Below, in pieces: positions 1-7,348 of a stretch of DNA of 64,000 bases. This stretch comes from Dehalococcoidia bacterium (GTDB lineage: Bacteria; Chloroflexota; Dehalococcoidia; Tepidiformales; Tepidiformaceae). The notes under the pieces were generated by a model, which did no database searches, was not told the DNA's origin, and worked only from the letters and a program-made list of their open reading frames with translations. Each line of letters begins with the position of its first letter. Positions within the stretch are counted from its first letter, which is position 1. A program made the translations under genes and the position numbers. The DNA lies in assembly GCA_022827945.1 (NCBI GenBank), contig JAJEIT010000006.1, positions 62,001 to 126,000 on the forward strand, in the 5' to 3' direction.

Positions 1-1
1 G

Positions 2-736
2 CTGGTGGCGCTGGTCGGGTTGTGGGAGCTCATGGTCCAGGTGCTCGACACGCGGCCGTACATCCTTCCGGCGCCGAGCGCCATCTGGGACGTGTTTGCC
101 GAAAAGGGTCACCTCTTCCCCGCCCACATCCGAACGACGGCAGTGGAAGCGATCGCCGGCATCGGGGCCGCGGCCGCGGGGGGCGTGATCCTGGCGGTGC
201 TGATCGCGAGCATCCCCATCGTGCGCCGCGTCCTCTACCCGATCGCGGTCACGTCCCAAACGATCCCGATGATCGTGCTGGCCCCGCTGCTCGTCGTCTG
301 GCTCGGCCTTGGGATCGAGCCGAAGGTCACGGTCGTGGGGCTGGTCTGCTTCTTCCCGATCGTCGTGAGCACGGTTGACGGCCTCGCGTCGGCGGACCGG
401 GAGATGGTGGCGCTGGTTCGCAGCATGGGGGCGAGCAGGCTGGAGGTCCTGCGGCACGTGCTCATCCCCTCCGCCGTTCCCTCGTTCTTCGCGGGACTCA
501 AGATCGCCGCCGCCTACGCAGTGATCGGAGCGATCTTCGGCGAGTGGGTGGGAGCGCAGAGCGGTCTGGGCATCTTCATCATCCGCTCCCGCTCGGCCTA
601 CCAGACCGACCAGATATTCGCCGCGATCGTCGTGGTCGCGCTGCTCAGCATCGCCCTCTTCGTGGCGGTGCACCTGCTGGCGAGGGTCGCCTCGCCCTGG
701 AAATACGCCAACGACCAAGGAGAGAACGGCTCATGA
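2..736 (+). CDS. ABC transporter permease, ThiX/SsuC type (5' end cut by window)
   Basis: This is an inner-membrane permease of the NMT1/taurine-type ABC importer family. About 245 codons lie in the window and the frame is still open at base 2, so a few N-terminal residues are probably missing. The N-terminal part has the YILPAPSAIW sequence typical of SsuC/ThiX permeases. Several hydrophobic segments follow, and a cytoplasmic loop near residue 140 (SMGASRLEVLRHVLIPSAVP) is the EAA-type loop that contacts the ATPase. The TGA stop overlaps the ATG of the binding protein (ATGA), and the ATPase gene follows, so the three form one importer operon. Thiamine pyrimidine precursor is a likely substrate because of the neighbouring NMT1 protein, but the permease alone does not show this. 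Confidence 0.85.
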   Translation: MVALVGLWELMVQVLDTRPYILPAPSAIWDVFAEKGHLFPAHIRTTAVEAIAGIGAAAAGGVILAVLIASIPIVRRVLYPIAVTSQTIPMIVLAPLLVVWLGLGIEPKVTVVGLVCFFPIVVSTVDGLASADREMVALVRSMGASRLEVLRHVLIPSAVPSFFAGLKIAAAYAVIGAIFGEWVGAQSGLGIFIIRSRSAYQTDQIFAAIVVVALLSIALFVAVHLLARVASPWKYANDQGENGS

Positions 737-1731
737 GATTCCTGAACGCACGGTACCTGCTCATACCCCTGCTGCTGGTGGCGCTGGGGCTGGTCGTCAT
801 CGCGTGTGGCGACGACGAACCGGACGAGCCCACGGACGTCACCTTCATGCTCGACTGGACGCCGAACACGAACCACGCGGGCGTCTACATCGCGAAGGCG
901 AAGGGGTGGTACGAGGACGCCGGCCTCAATGTCGAGATCGTCCAGCCGGGCGAGAACATCGTCGACCAAGCGGTGGGAGCCGGAGTCGCGCACTTCGGCA
1001 TTTCGGTACAGGAGAACGTGATCCCGGCACGTGAGCAGGGCGTTCCCGTGGTCTCGATCGCGGCCGTCATCGAGCACAACACGTCGAGCCTGATCGCACT
1101 CGCGGACGAGGGGATCGAGGGCCCCGGCGACCTCGCCGGCAAGACCTACGGCGGCTGGGGCGGCCCGCTGGAGACGGCGCTGATCTCGGCGCTCGTCGAG
1201 TGCGGCGGCGGCGACCCGAGCACGGTCGATTACGCCATCATCGGAAACGTCGACTACATCGTCGGGATGGAGCAGGGCGACTACGACTTCGTCTGGATCT
1301 TCGACGCCTGGGACGGCATCCGCTACACGGAGGTGCTGGGCCGGGACGTGTCGTTCGTGCGCTTCATCGACCACACGGACTGTATCCCCGACTGGTACAC
1401 GCCGGTCATCGTCACCAGCGAGTCGCTGATCGACGAGGATCCCGACCTGGTCGAGGCCTTCATGGAGGCGACAGCGCGGGGCTACCGCTACGCGATCGAG
1501 AACCCGGAGGAAGCGGCCGAGATCCTGCTGGAGGCCGCTCCGGAGCTCGACGAGGCGCTGGTGAAGGCGAGCGCGGCGTATCTTGCCGGGCGGTACACCT
1601 CGGACCCCGACAACTGGGGTCGCCAGGAGATGGACGTCTGGACCCGCTTCGAGAGCTTCCTGCGGGAGGCGGGTCTGACCGAGTCGGCGATCGACGTGGA
1701 GGACGCGTTCACGAACGACTTCCTCCCGTAG
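733..1731 (+). CDS. NMT1/ThiY-like substrate-binding lipoprotein
   Basis: This is a 332-residue periplasmic-type binding protein, secreted and lipid-anchored. A hydrophobic signal peptide ends in the lipobox VIAC with Cys25, followed by an acidic linker. The mature start, FMLDWTPNTNHAGVYIAKAKGWY, is written here in parts: FMLDWTPNTNH then GVYIAKAKGWYEDAGL. It is characteristic of the NMT1/THI5 family that binds thiamine pyrimidine precursors such as HMP or formylaminopyrimidine. The ATG at 733 overlaps the permease stop. A longer in-frame reading exists upstream, but it would run through the permease and lose the signal peptide at the N-terminus. A precursor-salvage role is inferred from the family; riboflavin or other aromatic substrates are alternatives, as the family is broad. 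Confidence 0.86.
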   Translation: MRFLNARYLLIPLLLVALGLVVIACGDDEPDEPTDVTFMLDWTPNTNHAGVYIAKAKGWYEDAGLNVEIVQPGENIVDQAVGAGVAHFGISVQENVIPAREQGVPVVSIAAVIEHNTSSLIALADEGIEGPGDLAGKTYGGWGGPLETALISALVECGGGDPSTVDYAIIGNVDYIVGMEQGDYDFVWIFDAWDGIRYTEVLGRDVSFVRFIDHTDCIPDWYTPVIVTSESLIDEDPDLVEAFMEATARGYRYAIENPEEAAEILLEAAPELDEALVKASAAYLAGRYTSDPDNWGRQEMDVWTRFESFLREAGLTESAIDVEDAFTNDFLP

Positions 1732-1739
1732 GGGGAGCG

Positions 1740-2507
1740 ATGAGCGAGGCAGCCGTCGCCATACGCGGGCTGCGACACACGTATCCGGGGACCCGCCCCG
1801 TCGAGGTGCTCGACGGGGTGGACCTGGAGGCGGCGCCGGGCGCGTTCGTGAGCCTCGTGGGGCCGAGCGGCTGCGGCAAGAGCACGCTCCTGCAGGTGCT
1901 CGCGGGGCTGCTCGCGCCGGACGCGGGCGAGGCGCTGATCGAGGGGCGGTCGACGATCGGGGAGCCCGGACTGGCGGCCTACATGCCCCAGAAGGACCTG
2001 CTGCTCCCGTGGCGCAAGGCAATCGGGAACGCCGTGCTGGGCGCGGAGATCGCGGGGGAGCCGAAGGCGGAGGCGCGACGGCACGCGCTCGACCTGTTCG
2101 AGCGGTTCGGGCTGGCGGGCTTCGAGGAGAGCTGGCCCTCACAGCTGAGCGGGGGAATGCGTCAGCGTCTGGCCCTGCTGCGGACGTTCCTCGTGCCCCG
2201 GCACGTGCTGCTGCTGGACGAACCGTTCGGGGCGCTGGACGCGATCACGCGCCGCGAGATGCACCAGTGGCTGCAGGAGGTCTGGGCGAGCGACGCGCGC
2301 ACCGTGCTCTTCGTGACGCACGACGTGGAGGAGGCGCTCATCCTCTCGGACGTGGCCTACGTGATGACCCCCCGCCCCGCGCGCATGGCCGCGCGCTTCG
2401 AGGTGAACTACCCGCGGCCGCGCCGCCCGGAGATCGTGACGGACCCGAAGTTCGTCGCGGACAAGGCGAGACTGCTGGCCGCATTGGACGGCACCTCGCC
2501 GGAATAG
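1740..2507 (+). CDS. ABC transporter ATP-binding protein, ThiZ/SsuB type
   Basis: This 255-residue ATPase powers the importer encoded just upstream. All nucleotide-binding motifs are intact: Walker A GPSGCGKST at residues 41-49, Q-loop MPQKD near 92, signature LSGGMRQR, Walker B LLLDEP and H-loop THD. The ATG at 1740 lies 8 bases after the binding-protein stop with GGGGGAG before it. Length and motif spacing match the SsuB/TauB/ThiZ group of single-domain ATPases. Together with the two upstream genes it completes a permease-binder-ATPase importer; ATPase families do not by themselves tell the substrate. Confidence 0.9.
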   Translation: MSEAAVAIRGLRHTYPGTRPVEVLDGVDLEAAPGAFVSLVGPSGCGKSTLLQVLAGLLAPDAGEALIEGRSTIGEPGLAAYMPQKDLLLPWRKAIGNAVLGAEIAGEPKAEARRHALDLFERFGLAGFEESWPSQLSGGMRQRLALLRTFLVPRHVLLLDEPFGALDAITRREMHQWLQEVWASDARTVLFVTHDVEEALILSDVAYVMTPRPARMAARFEVNYPRPRRPEIVTDPKFVADKARLLAALDGTSPE

Positions 2508-2548
2508 CGGAAGCGTAAACTCTCCGCACCTTCTTCCTGGAGGGCGCG

Positions 2549-3064
2549 ATGCCGGGCGACCAGACCCTCGTGCCGCTGCTGTTCGACGCGTGGGACGACC
2601 TGGACCGCGCCTACGCGGGAATGACCGCGGAGGAGGCGACGGCGCGGCCGGACGGCGCGAGCGCGTTCGGATGGACACTTCGGCACCTCATCGGCGGGTT
2701 CGACTTTTACGTAAACGAGGTGATGCGGGGCGGGGCGATGCACCCGACCTTCGCGCGGGAACACGCCGAGTACGAGTTCAGCGGGGAGTGCGGAGACTGG
2801 GAGGGGATCGCGGCGGCGGCGCGGGAGGTGCGGGCGGAAGCGGAGGCGTTCCTCGGCGGAATGAGCGATGCGGACCTGGCGGCGACGGTGGTGCCCGCCT
2901 GGGGGCCGTTCCCGGCGACAACGCTGCGCTACCTGATCTTCCGGACGATTACGCACGCCTACTACCACATCGGGGAGGTGGCGACGCGGCGGGGACGGGA
3001 GCAGGACTTCCCGGGAGCGCTGGCGCGGGTGTTCGAGGGGCCGGACGGCCCGCAGGAGCAGTAG
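2549..3064 (+). CDS. DinB-fold protein
   Basis: This 171-residue protein has the DinB/YfiT-like four-helix-bundle signature. LRHLIGGFDFY near residue 45 and HAYYHIGEV near residue 136 supply the three histidines that bind the metal in this fold. Family members include bacillithiol- or mycothiol-dependent transferases and many damage-inducible proteins of unknown reaction. The ATG is preceded by GGAGG and, further up, by a TAAACT -10-like hexamer at 2516, so it may have its own promoter despite following the transporter genes. The specific reaction is unknown. Confidence 0.72.
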   Translation: MPGDQTLVPLLFDAWDDLDRAYAGMTAEEATARPDGASAFGWTLRHLIGGFDFYVNEVMRGGAMHPTFAREHAEYEFSGECGDWEGIAAAAREVRAEAEAFLGGMSDADLAATVVPAWGPFPATTLRYLIFRTITHAYYHIGEVATRRGREQDFPGALARVFEGPDGPQEQ

Positions 3065-3065
3065 C

Positions 3066-3731
3066 GTGGTTATCACATGGACGGTGGGGCTGACGGCGCG
3101 TCCGGGGCGGGAGAACAGCTTCATCGCGATCGCAAATGAGCTGACCGAGACCTCGAACCGGCTGGACGAGGGCTGCGACATCTACATCTGCCTGCAGAAC
3201 CTGGACGACCCGCGCGACTTCCTCTGGTACGAGCAGTGGGCGACGATGCCGCTGCTCGAGCGCCACGTGGAGCGCATCCGGCCGATGCTGGCGGGATCGC
3301 CCGAGGGGCGTGAGGGGTCGCGGCTGTACACGTCGATCCAGCGGCGGGAGCAGCTCGGCTACGACCTGCTCCGCAACCATGTGGACCCCGACCGGGACTG
3401 GTACGAGGCGTCGATCACGGGCTGGGCAATCGCGCGGGCGAAGCCGGGCAGGGAGGGGGACCTGCGGGCCCTGGCCGTCGATCTGAGCCGCACGGGCCAG
3501 GAGTTCCCGGGGAACGTGACGCATATCGCCCATGAGCGCGAGGACATCCCCGGGCAGATCTGCTGGTTCGAGCAGTGGCGCGACCAGGACGTGCTCGACG
3601 CGCGGGTGGCATCGCTGGAGGAGCGGTACGGCGTTCCGCGGGGTACGGACGGCGTCGAGCGCATGCCGGCGGGCATCGCGGACGTGATGGAGTCACTGGA
3701 CGCCACCCGCTACCGGGTGGTGGCGACGTAA
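3066..3731 (+). CDS. Tandem ABM-domain protein (dimeric alpha/beta barrel)
   Basis: This 221-residue protein has two related halves. Each has the antibiotic-biosynthesis-monooxygenase (ABM) pattern: an opening strand (TVGLTARPGRE and GWAIARAKPGRE), a long helix, and a strand ending in WYEQWAT or WFEQWRD, followed by a helix. Single ABM domains normally dimerise to form the barrel, so the fused pair probably folds as one pseudodimer. Members are heme-degrading, quinol or small-aromatic monooxygenases, or have no known activity. The start is GTG at 3066, two bases after the DinB stop, so the two genes are probably co-transcribed. No catalytic residue can be assigned confidently. Confidence 0.68.
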   Translation: MVITWTVGLTARPGRENSFIAIANELTETSNRLDEGCDIYICLQNLDDPRDFLWYEQWATMPLLERHVERIRPMLAGSPEGREGSRLYTSIQRREQLGYDLLRNHVDPDRDWYEASITGWAIARAKPGREGDLRALAVDLSRTGQEFPGNVTHIAHEREDIPGQICWFEQWRDQDVLDARVASLEERYGVPRGTDGVERMPAGIADVMESLDATRYRVVAT

Positions 3732-3737
3732 TTCGCG

Positions 3738-4304
3738 CTACACCTGTCCGTACCGGAAACAGCTCGTGACGTGGTCGTTCACGAGGCCCGCCGACTGCAT
3801 GAAGGCGTAGCAGATGGTCGGCCCGACGAAGGAGAAGCCGTAGCCCTTCAGCGCCTTGCTCATGGCGCGCGACTCGTCGGTCTGGGCGGGGAGATCGGCG
3901 AGGGTCGCGAAGGCGTTGAGGCGGGGTTCACCACCGACGAACGACCAGAGGAATGCGTCGAGGGAACCGTGCTCGGCCTGCACGGCGAAGGTGGCGCGGG
4001 CGCCAGCGATGGCGGCGTCGATCTTGGCGCGGTTGCGGATAATGCCTGCATCGGCGCGGAGCCGTTCGCGGTCGGCATCGGTGTAGGCGGCGACGGTCGC
4101 GATATCGAAGCCATCGAAGGCGTCGCGGTAGCCCTCGCGGCGGTGGAGCACGGTGCGCCAGGAGAGTCCCGCCTGCGCCCCTTCGAGCACGAGCAGCTCG
4201 AAGAGGGCCCGGTCGCCGTGCGTGGGGACGCCCCACTCCTCGTCGTGGTGCTGCTGCATGAGGGGGTCGTCGCCGGCCCACTCGCAGCGGGTCACTTCGG
4301 GCAT
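3738..4304 (-). CDS. tag: DNA-3-methyladenine glycosylase I
   Basis: This 188-residue base-excision repair glycosylase removes 3-methyladenine from DNA. It has the Tag family hallmarks: RCEWAGDDPL with Cys7, HHDEEWG near residue 20, the catalytic-region FELLVLEGAQAGLSW with its Glu, and a C-terminal DHVTSCFRYGQV with His178 and Cys182. The N-terminal Cys and His with the C-terminal His and Cys form the zinc site. The ATG at 4304 has GGAGG about 7 bases upstream. A longer upstream reading exists but is low-complexity and crosses the VOC gene, so it was not used. It lies 31 bases downstream of the VOC gene on the same strand. Confidence 0.93.
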   Translation of the reverse strand: MPEVTRCEWAGDDPLMQQHHDEEWGVPTHGDRALFELLVLEGAQAGLSWRTVLHRREGYRDAFDGFDIATVAAYTDADRERLRADAGIIRNRAKIDAAIAGARATFAVQAEHGSLDAFLWSFVGGEPRLNAFATLADLPAQTDESRAMSKALKGYGFSFVGPTICYAFMQSAGLVNDHVTSCFRYGQV

Positions 4305-4335
4305 GGCGGACCTCCAGCCTGGACGCCGCGCAGCC

Positions 4336-4716
4336 TCATCCGCGGTCCTCGAGGTGCGTGGCGAAGCGCACGGCGAAGCCGTCGGGGTCGGCGATGGCGA
4401 AGTCGCGCAGGCCGTAGGACTTGTCGGCGATCGGGGCGAGGACGCGCGCGCCCATCTCCGCCGCCAGCTCCCAGTACCGGTCGACATCGGGAACCATCAC
4501 GCGAACGTTGGCCTGCACGGTGTCGGGCACGGGGCCCATCGCCTCTCCCCGCTCATCGAGGAAGAGCCGGTGGCCCTCCCAGGCCAGCTCGACGAAGTCG
4601 CCGTCGTCCCGCAGCAGCTCGAAGCCCAGCCGCCGGTAGAACGCCGTCGACTTCGCGATGTCCCGCACGAAGATCTCGATAACGAGCTGCTCGGTGGGGT
4701 CGACGTAGCGGTCCAT
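4336..4716 (-). CDS. VOC-family (glyoxalase/bleomycin-resistance fold) protein
   Basis: This 126-residue single-subunit VOC protein has two beta-alpha-beta-beta-beta modules. IEIFVRDIAKSTAFYRRLGF opens the first and VRVMVPDVDRYWELAAEMG the second, closing with FAIADPDGFAVRF. VOC proteins bind a metal and act on diverse small molecules (glyoxalase, dioxygenase, antibiotic binding), and the substrate cannot be read from sequence. It probably shares a transcript with tag downstream. No clear Shine-Dalgarno sequence was seen before the ATG at 4716. Confidence 0.75.
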   Translation of the reverse strand: MDRYVDPTEQLVIEIFVRDIAKSTAFYRRLGFELLRDDGDFVELAWEGHRLFLDERGEAMGPVPDTVQANVRVMVPDVDRYWELAAEMGARVLAPIADKSYGLRDFAIADPDGFAVRFATHLEDRG

Positions 4717-4790
4717 GTGGTTCCATGCCGGCGGCCCGCTCGAAGCATGCGCCAGGTTCGAGGATGGCGGGATGGTACAGGGGTAGGGGT

Positions 4791-4809
4791 GGGGGTTCTG
4801 CAGACCCCC
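4791..4809. terminator. Small GC hairpin between hicB and the VOC gene
   Basis: GGGGGT at 4791-4796 and ACCCCC at 4804-4809 form a perfect 6-bp stem with loop TCTGCAG. On the minus strand it lies after hicB and before the VOC gene, so it could end hicAB transcription, but no U-run follows. The rest of 4717-4920 shows nothing recognisable. Confidence 0.3.
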
Positions 4810-4920
4810 GGTTGGCCCGTCAGTGCATACGACTCGTCACCGTAGTCCAGGCCGGACAGCAGGCACGACGTGGAGTGAAGCGCGCGGGGAAAGGAGGGAG
4901 AAGGGGGCGGTGGCGCAGGG

Positions 4921-5250
4921 TCAGCGCACAGCCTCGGCCACGGTCTCGGCGAGCCAAGCGTTGAGGCTCTTGCCACGGGCGCGGGCGGCTTCGGTTGCGG
5001 CGCGGTGGAGGTCCGGCGAGATGCGCAGCGGGATCTTTCCGGAAAAGGGCTTGGCCGGCTCCCGGCCTCGCTCCTCGCAGAATTCCAGGTATCCGTCGAC
5101 GGACTCGCGGAAGGCGACCTGGACCTCCGCGACGGATTCGCCCTCGAAGGTGATCATGTCCCGCGTGCCAATGACCTCGCCATAGAGGACGCCGGCCTCG
5201 TCGTCGAACGAAACCACTCCACGGTAGCCCCGGTGTTCCATGATCGTCAT
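4921..5250 (-). CDS. hicB: HicB-family antitoxin (module 1)
   Basis: This 109-residue antitoxin has the usual two parts. The N-terminal HicB fold (YRGVVSFDDEAGVLYGEVIG) neutralises the toxin. The C-terminal ribbon-helix-helix (KIPLRISPDLHRAATEAARARGKSLNAWL, given here as family description) binds DNA. The IPLRISPDLH and SLNAWLAETV motifs are clear. Its start overlaps the end of hicA by four bases, giving the hicA-hicB order with translational coupling. It is homologous to the antitoxin at 8304-8636. HicB proteins normally repress their own operon, and the inverted repeat upstream of hicA is the likely target. Confidence 0.88.
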   Translation of the reverse strand: MTIMEHRGYRGVVSFDDEAGVLYGEVIGTRDMITFEGESVAEVQVAFRESVDGYLEFCEERGREPAKPFSGKIPLRISPDLHRAATEAARARGKSLNAWLAETVAEAVR

Positions 5251-5516
5251 CGCTCCTCTCCCTCCGGTGTTACCCCTGCTCGCGTGAGGAATGTGCGTAC
5301 CGAGCCAATGGCGCCCCGGTGGGCCTCTTTTCGCGGGTGCGGACGGTGGAAATACGCGACCACTCCGTTGATCTCGACGGCGATACGTGAGCCCGCCCGC
5401 TCCTCGATGTAGGCTCCGCAGGCCAGGAACAACGACTCGATGTCATTCCAGCGCAGCGTCGCCGGCGGAGGATGCCGGAAGATGGCCTCCAGCACTCTCC
5501 GATGCTTGGCGCGCAC
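5247..5516 (-). CDS. hicA: HicA-family toxin (module 1)
   Basis: This 89-residue member of the HicA mRNA-interferase family has a double-stranded-RNA-binding-like fold. The core reads WNDIESLFLACGAYIEERAGSR, then AYFHRPHP and GAIGSVRTFLTRAGV. Classical HicA toxins use a His in a GSHH motif; here the position is GSR, and His residues sit instead in FHRPHP. Start is GTG at 5516. No Shine-Dalgarno sequence precedes it, but TATCAT lies exactly 6 bases upstream, so the mRNA is probably leaderless. It overlaps hicB by four bases. Confidence 0.85.
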   Translation of the reverse strand: MRAKHRRVLEAIFRHPPPATLRWNDIESLFLACGAYIEERAGSRIAVEINGVVAYFHRPHPRKEAHRGAIGSVRTFLTRAGVTPEGEER

Positions 5517-5522
5517 AGTCTC

Positions 5523-5543
5523 ATGATATCACCTGTCGATATT
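5523..5543 (-). promoter_or_regulatory. hicAB-1 promoter with probable HicB operator
   Basis: On the minus strand a -10-like TATCAT (5528-5523) lies 6 bases before the hicA GTG. It overlaps one arm of an imperfect inverted repeat: 5525-5530 GATATC and 5538-5543 GATATT, arms matching at 5 of 6 positions, spacer 7. The same layout, with a 7-base spacer and -10 inside the arm, occurs before the second hicA at 8024-8046, which supports autoregulation. Confidence 0.5.
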
Positions 5544-5628
5544 CTGTGTGTGGTACGAGAGGGCAGAGCTCGCCGACCCCAGCCCAGGGCGAACCTTGCC
5601 TTCTCGCAGGCGTTCGCTTCCACACAAG

Positions 5629-5656
5629 ACCCCCGTACGGGGGTGGCGTGTACGAT
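5629..5656 (+). promoter_or_regulatory. Thiolase-operon promoter with 16-bp palindrome
   Basis: ACCCCCGTACGGGGGT at 5629-5644 is a perfect palindrome. It covers the position where a -35 box would sit relative to the -10-like TACGAT at 5651-5656, so it fits a repressor operator. The thiolase ATG at 5690 is preceded by GGGAGG. Confidence 0.45.
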
Positions 5657-5689
5657 TCGGCCATACCCACACAGAGTCGGGAGGCAGGC

Positions 5690-6880
5690 ATGACGGAGGA
5701 CGCCACGATGCGAGGGAAAGCGGCCATCGTTGGCATTGGCGAGACCACATACTACAAGCGCGGGCAGTCGCCCGACCCCGAGGTCAAGCTGGTGCTCGAC
5801 GCGATTCAGCTGGCCGCCGATGACGCGGGCATCGACGTGCGCGACATCGACGGCTTCGCGGCCTACGCGAACGACCGCAACGACCCGCCCCGCCTGTCGA
5901 CGGCGCTCGGCATCAAGGACCTGACCTTCAGCAACATGGTCTGGGGCGGCGGCGGTGGCGGCGGCTCCGGAGCGGTCGCGAACGCGGTGGCGGCGGTGGT
6001 GGCCGGATACTCGAAGTACGTGGTCGTCTACCGGGGGCTGGCGCAGGGCCAGTTCGGACGGTTCGGGCAGGGCGCGGATATCCCCGTGGCGCCGGGCGCG
6101 ATGGCGTTCACGGCGCCGTACGGGCTGCTCTCGCCGGCGCAGTCGTTCGCGATGCGCATCCGGCGCTTCATGCACGAGCACGGCGCCGAACAGAGCGCGC
6201 TGCGGGCCATCTCGCTGGCCACGTACCGGCACGCGCAGTCGAACCCGCGGGCGGTGATGTACGGGCGAGAGCTGACCGAGGAGATGTACGACAACTCGCG
6301 CATGATCGTCGAGCCCTTCCACCTGTTCGACTGCTGCCAGGAGAACGACGGCGCGGCCGCCCTCATCGTGACGAGCGCGGAGCGAGCGAAGGACATGAAG
6401 CAAAAGCCGGCGTGGGTGCTGAGCGCGGCCCAGGGTTCGGACTACCGGCAGGCGGCGACGGCGCACAACTCGCCCGACTACGCGACCTCGAACTTCAAGA
6501 CGCTGGCGCCGCGGCTGTACGCGATGGCGGGCGTGGGTCCGGAGGACGTGGACGTGCTCCAGAGCTACGAGAACTTCACCGGCGGCGTGCTCATGAGCAT
6601 CGTCGAGCACGGCTTCTGCGAGCCGGACGAGGTGAACGACTTCTTCACGCTGGAGAACTTCTCGGCGCCGGACGGGAAGCTCCCGCTGAACACGAGCGGC
6701 GGCAACCTGGCGGAGTGCTACATGCACGGCCTCGAGCTGGTGCACGAGGCGGTGCGGCAGGTGCGGGGCGAATCGACCTGCCAGGTGCCGGACGTGAACG
6801 TCTCGATGGTGACGTCGGGGCCGATGGTGCAGCCGGTGAGCGACCTGATCCTGGCCGCCGACCGGGGGGTGGACGCATGA
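5690..6880 (+). CDS. Thiolase-like protein lacking the nucleophilic cysteine
   Basis: This 396-residue protein has the thiolase fold, SCP-x/lipid-transfer branch: AAIVGIGET at the N-terminus, a VLQSYENFTGG region, and a GGNLAE turn where thiolases have their glycine-rich HPxGxSG loop. The position of the acylated Cys is replaced by a run of glycines (WGGGGGGGSG, residues 85-94). Normal thiolytic chemistry is therefore unlikely. Such Cys-less thiolases paired with DUF35 proteins include Ltp2/ChsH2-type retro-aldolases of steroid side-chain degradation. The next gene is a DUF35 protein overlapping by four bases, so a complex is likely. ATG at 5690 is chosen for its GGGAGG; an alternative ATG is at 5708. 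Confidence 0.8.
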   Translation: MTEDATMRGKAAIVGIGETTYYKRGQSPDPEVKLVLDAIQLAADDAGIDVRDIDGFAAYANDRNDPPRLSTALGIKDLTFSNMVWGGGGGGGSGAVANAVAAVVAGYSKYVVVYRGLAQGQFGRFGQGADIPVAPGAMAFTAPYGLLSPAQSFAMRIRRFMHEHGAEQSALRAISLATYRHAQSNPRAVMYGRELTEEMYDNSRMIVEPFHLFDCCQENDGAAALIVTSAERAKDMKQKPAWVLSAAQGSDYRQAATAHNSPDYATSNFKTLAPRLYAMAGVGPEDVDVLQSYENFTGGVLMSIVEHGFCEPDEVNDFFTLENFSAPDGKLPLNTSGGNLAECYMHGLELVHEAVRQVRGESTCQVPDVNVSMVTSGPMVQPVSDLILAADRGVDA

Positions 6881-7335
6881 GCGCCGAGACCGGCACCTAC
6901 CTGCCCGAGGGTCTGCCGCGTCCCGGTCCCGCGATCGACGGGCTGGGGGCGGAGTTCTGGGAGGCGGCGAAGCGGCACGAGCTGGTCGTGCAGCAGTGCC
7001 GCGCCTGCGAGGGCTTCCAGTGGGGCCCGGAGTGGATCTGCTACCAGTGCCACTCGTACGACCTGACCTACACGCAGGTCTCCGGGCACGGGATCATCTA
7101 CAGCTGGGAGCGGGTCTGGCACCCGGTCCACCCGGCGCTGCAGGAGGCGACGCCGTACCTCGTCGTGCTGGTCGAGCTGCCCGACGCGGGCAACGTGCGC
7201 ATGGCCGGGAACCTGCTCGGGGACCGCACGCAGGACGTCGTCATCGGGGCGGAGGTCGAGGTCGCGTTCGAGGACAAGGGCGAAGGCGAAGGCGACGAGG
7301 CGTACACGCTCGTGCAGTGGCGGGTCGTCGAGTAG
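6877..7335 (+). CDS. DUF35 zinc-ribbon/OB-fold acyl-CoA partner protein
   Basis: This 152-residue protein has a rubredoxin-like zinc ribbon, CRAC at 41-44 and CYQC at 55-58, followed by an OB fold (GHGIIYSWERVWHPVHP, PYLVVLVELPD, then NLLGD). DUF35 proteins bind acyl-CoA and pair with thiolase-superfamily enzymes, in condensation (HMG-CoA synthase/thiolase of archaea) or in retro-aldol cleavage (ChsH2). The ATG overlaps the thiolase TGA (ATGA), showing translational coupling. The partnership is inferred from this overlap and family precedent. Confidence 0.88.
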   Translation: MSAETGTYLPEGLPRPGPAIDGLGAEFWEAAKRHELVVQQCRACEGFQWGPEWICYQCHSYDLTYTQVSGHGIIYSWERVWHPVHPALQEATPYLVVLVELPDAGNVRMAGNLLGDRTQDVVIGAEVEVAFEDKGEGEGDEAYTLVQWRVVE

Positions 7336-7348
7336 GAGCAGGCGTTCG

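Noticed and set aside
598-2142. Long reading frames antisense to real genes, for example opposite the ThiY-type operon, valS and the binding proteins
   Set aside because: They are Arg/Pro/Ala/His-rich, lack motifs and starts, and mirror highly GC-rich coding strands; such shadows are expected at this base composition.
4717-4920. A small gene between hicB and the VOC gene
   Set aside because: Only low-complexity G-rich frames without a ribosome-binding site or homologous motif are present; just a weak hairpin can be reported.
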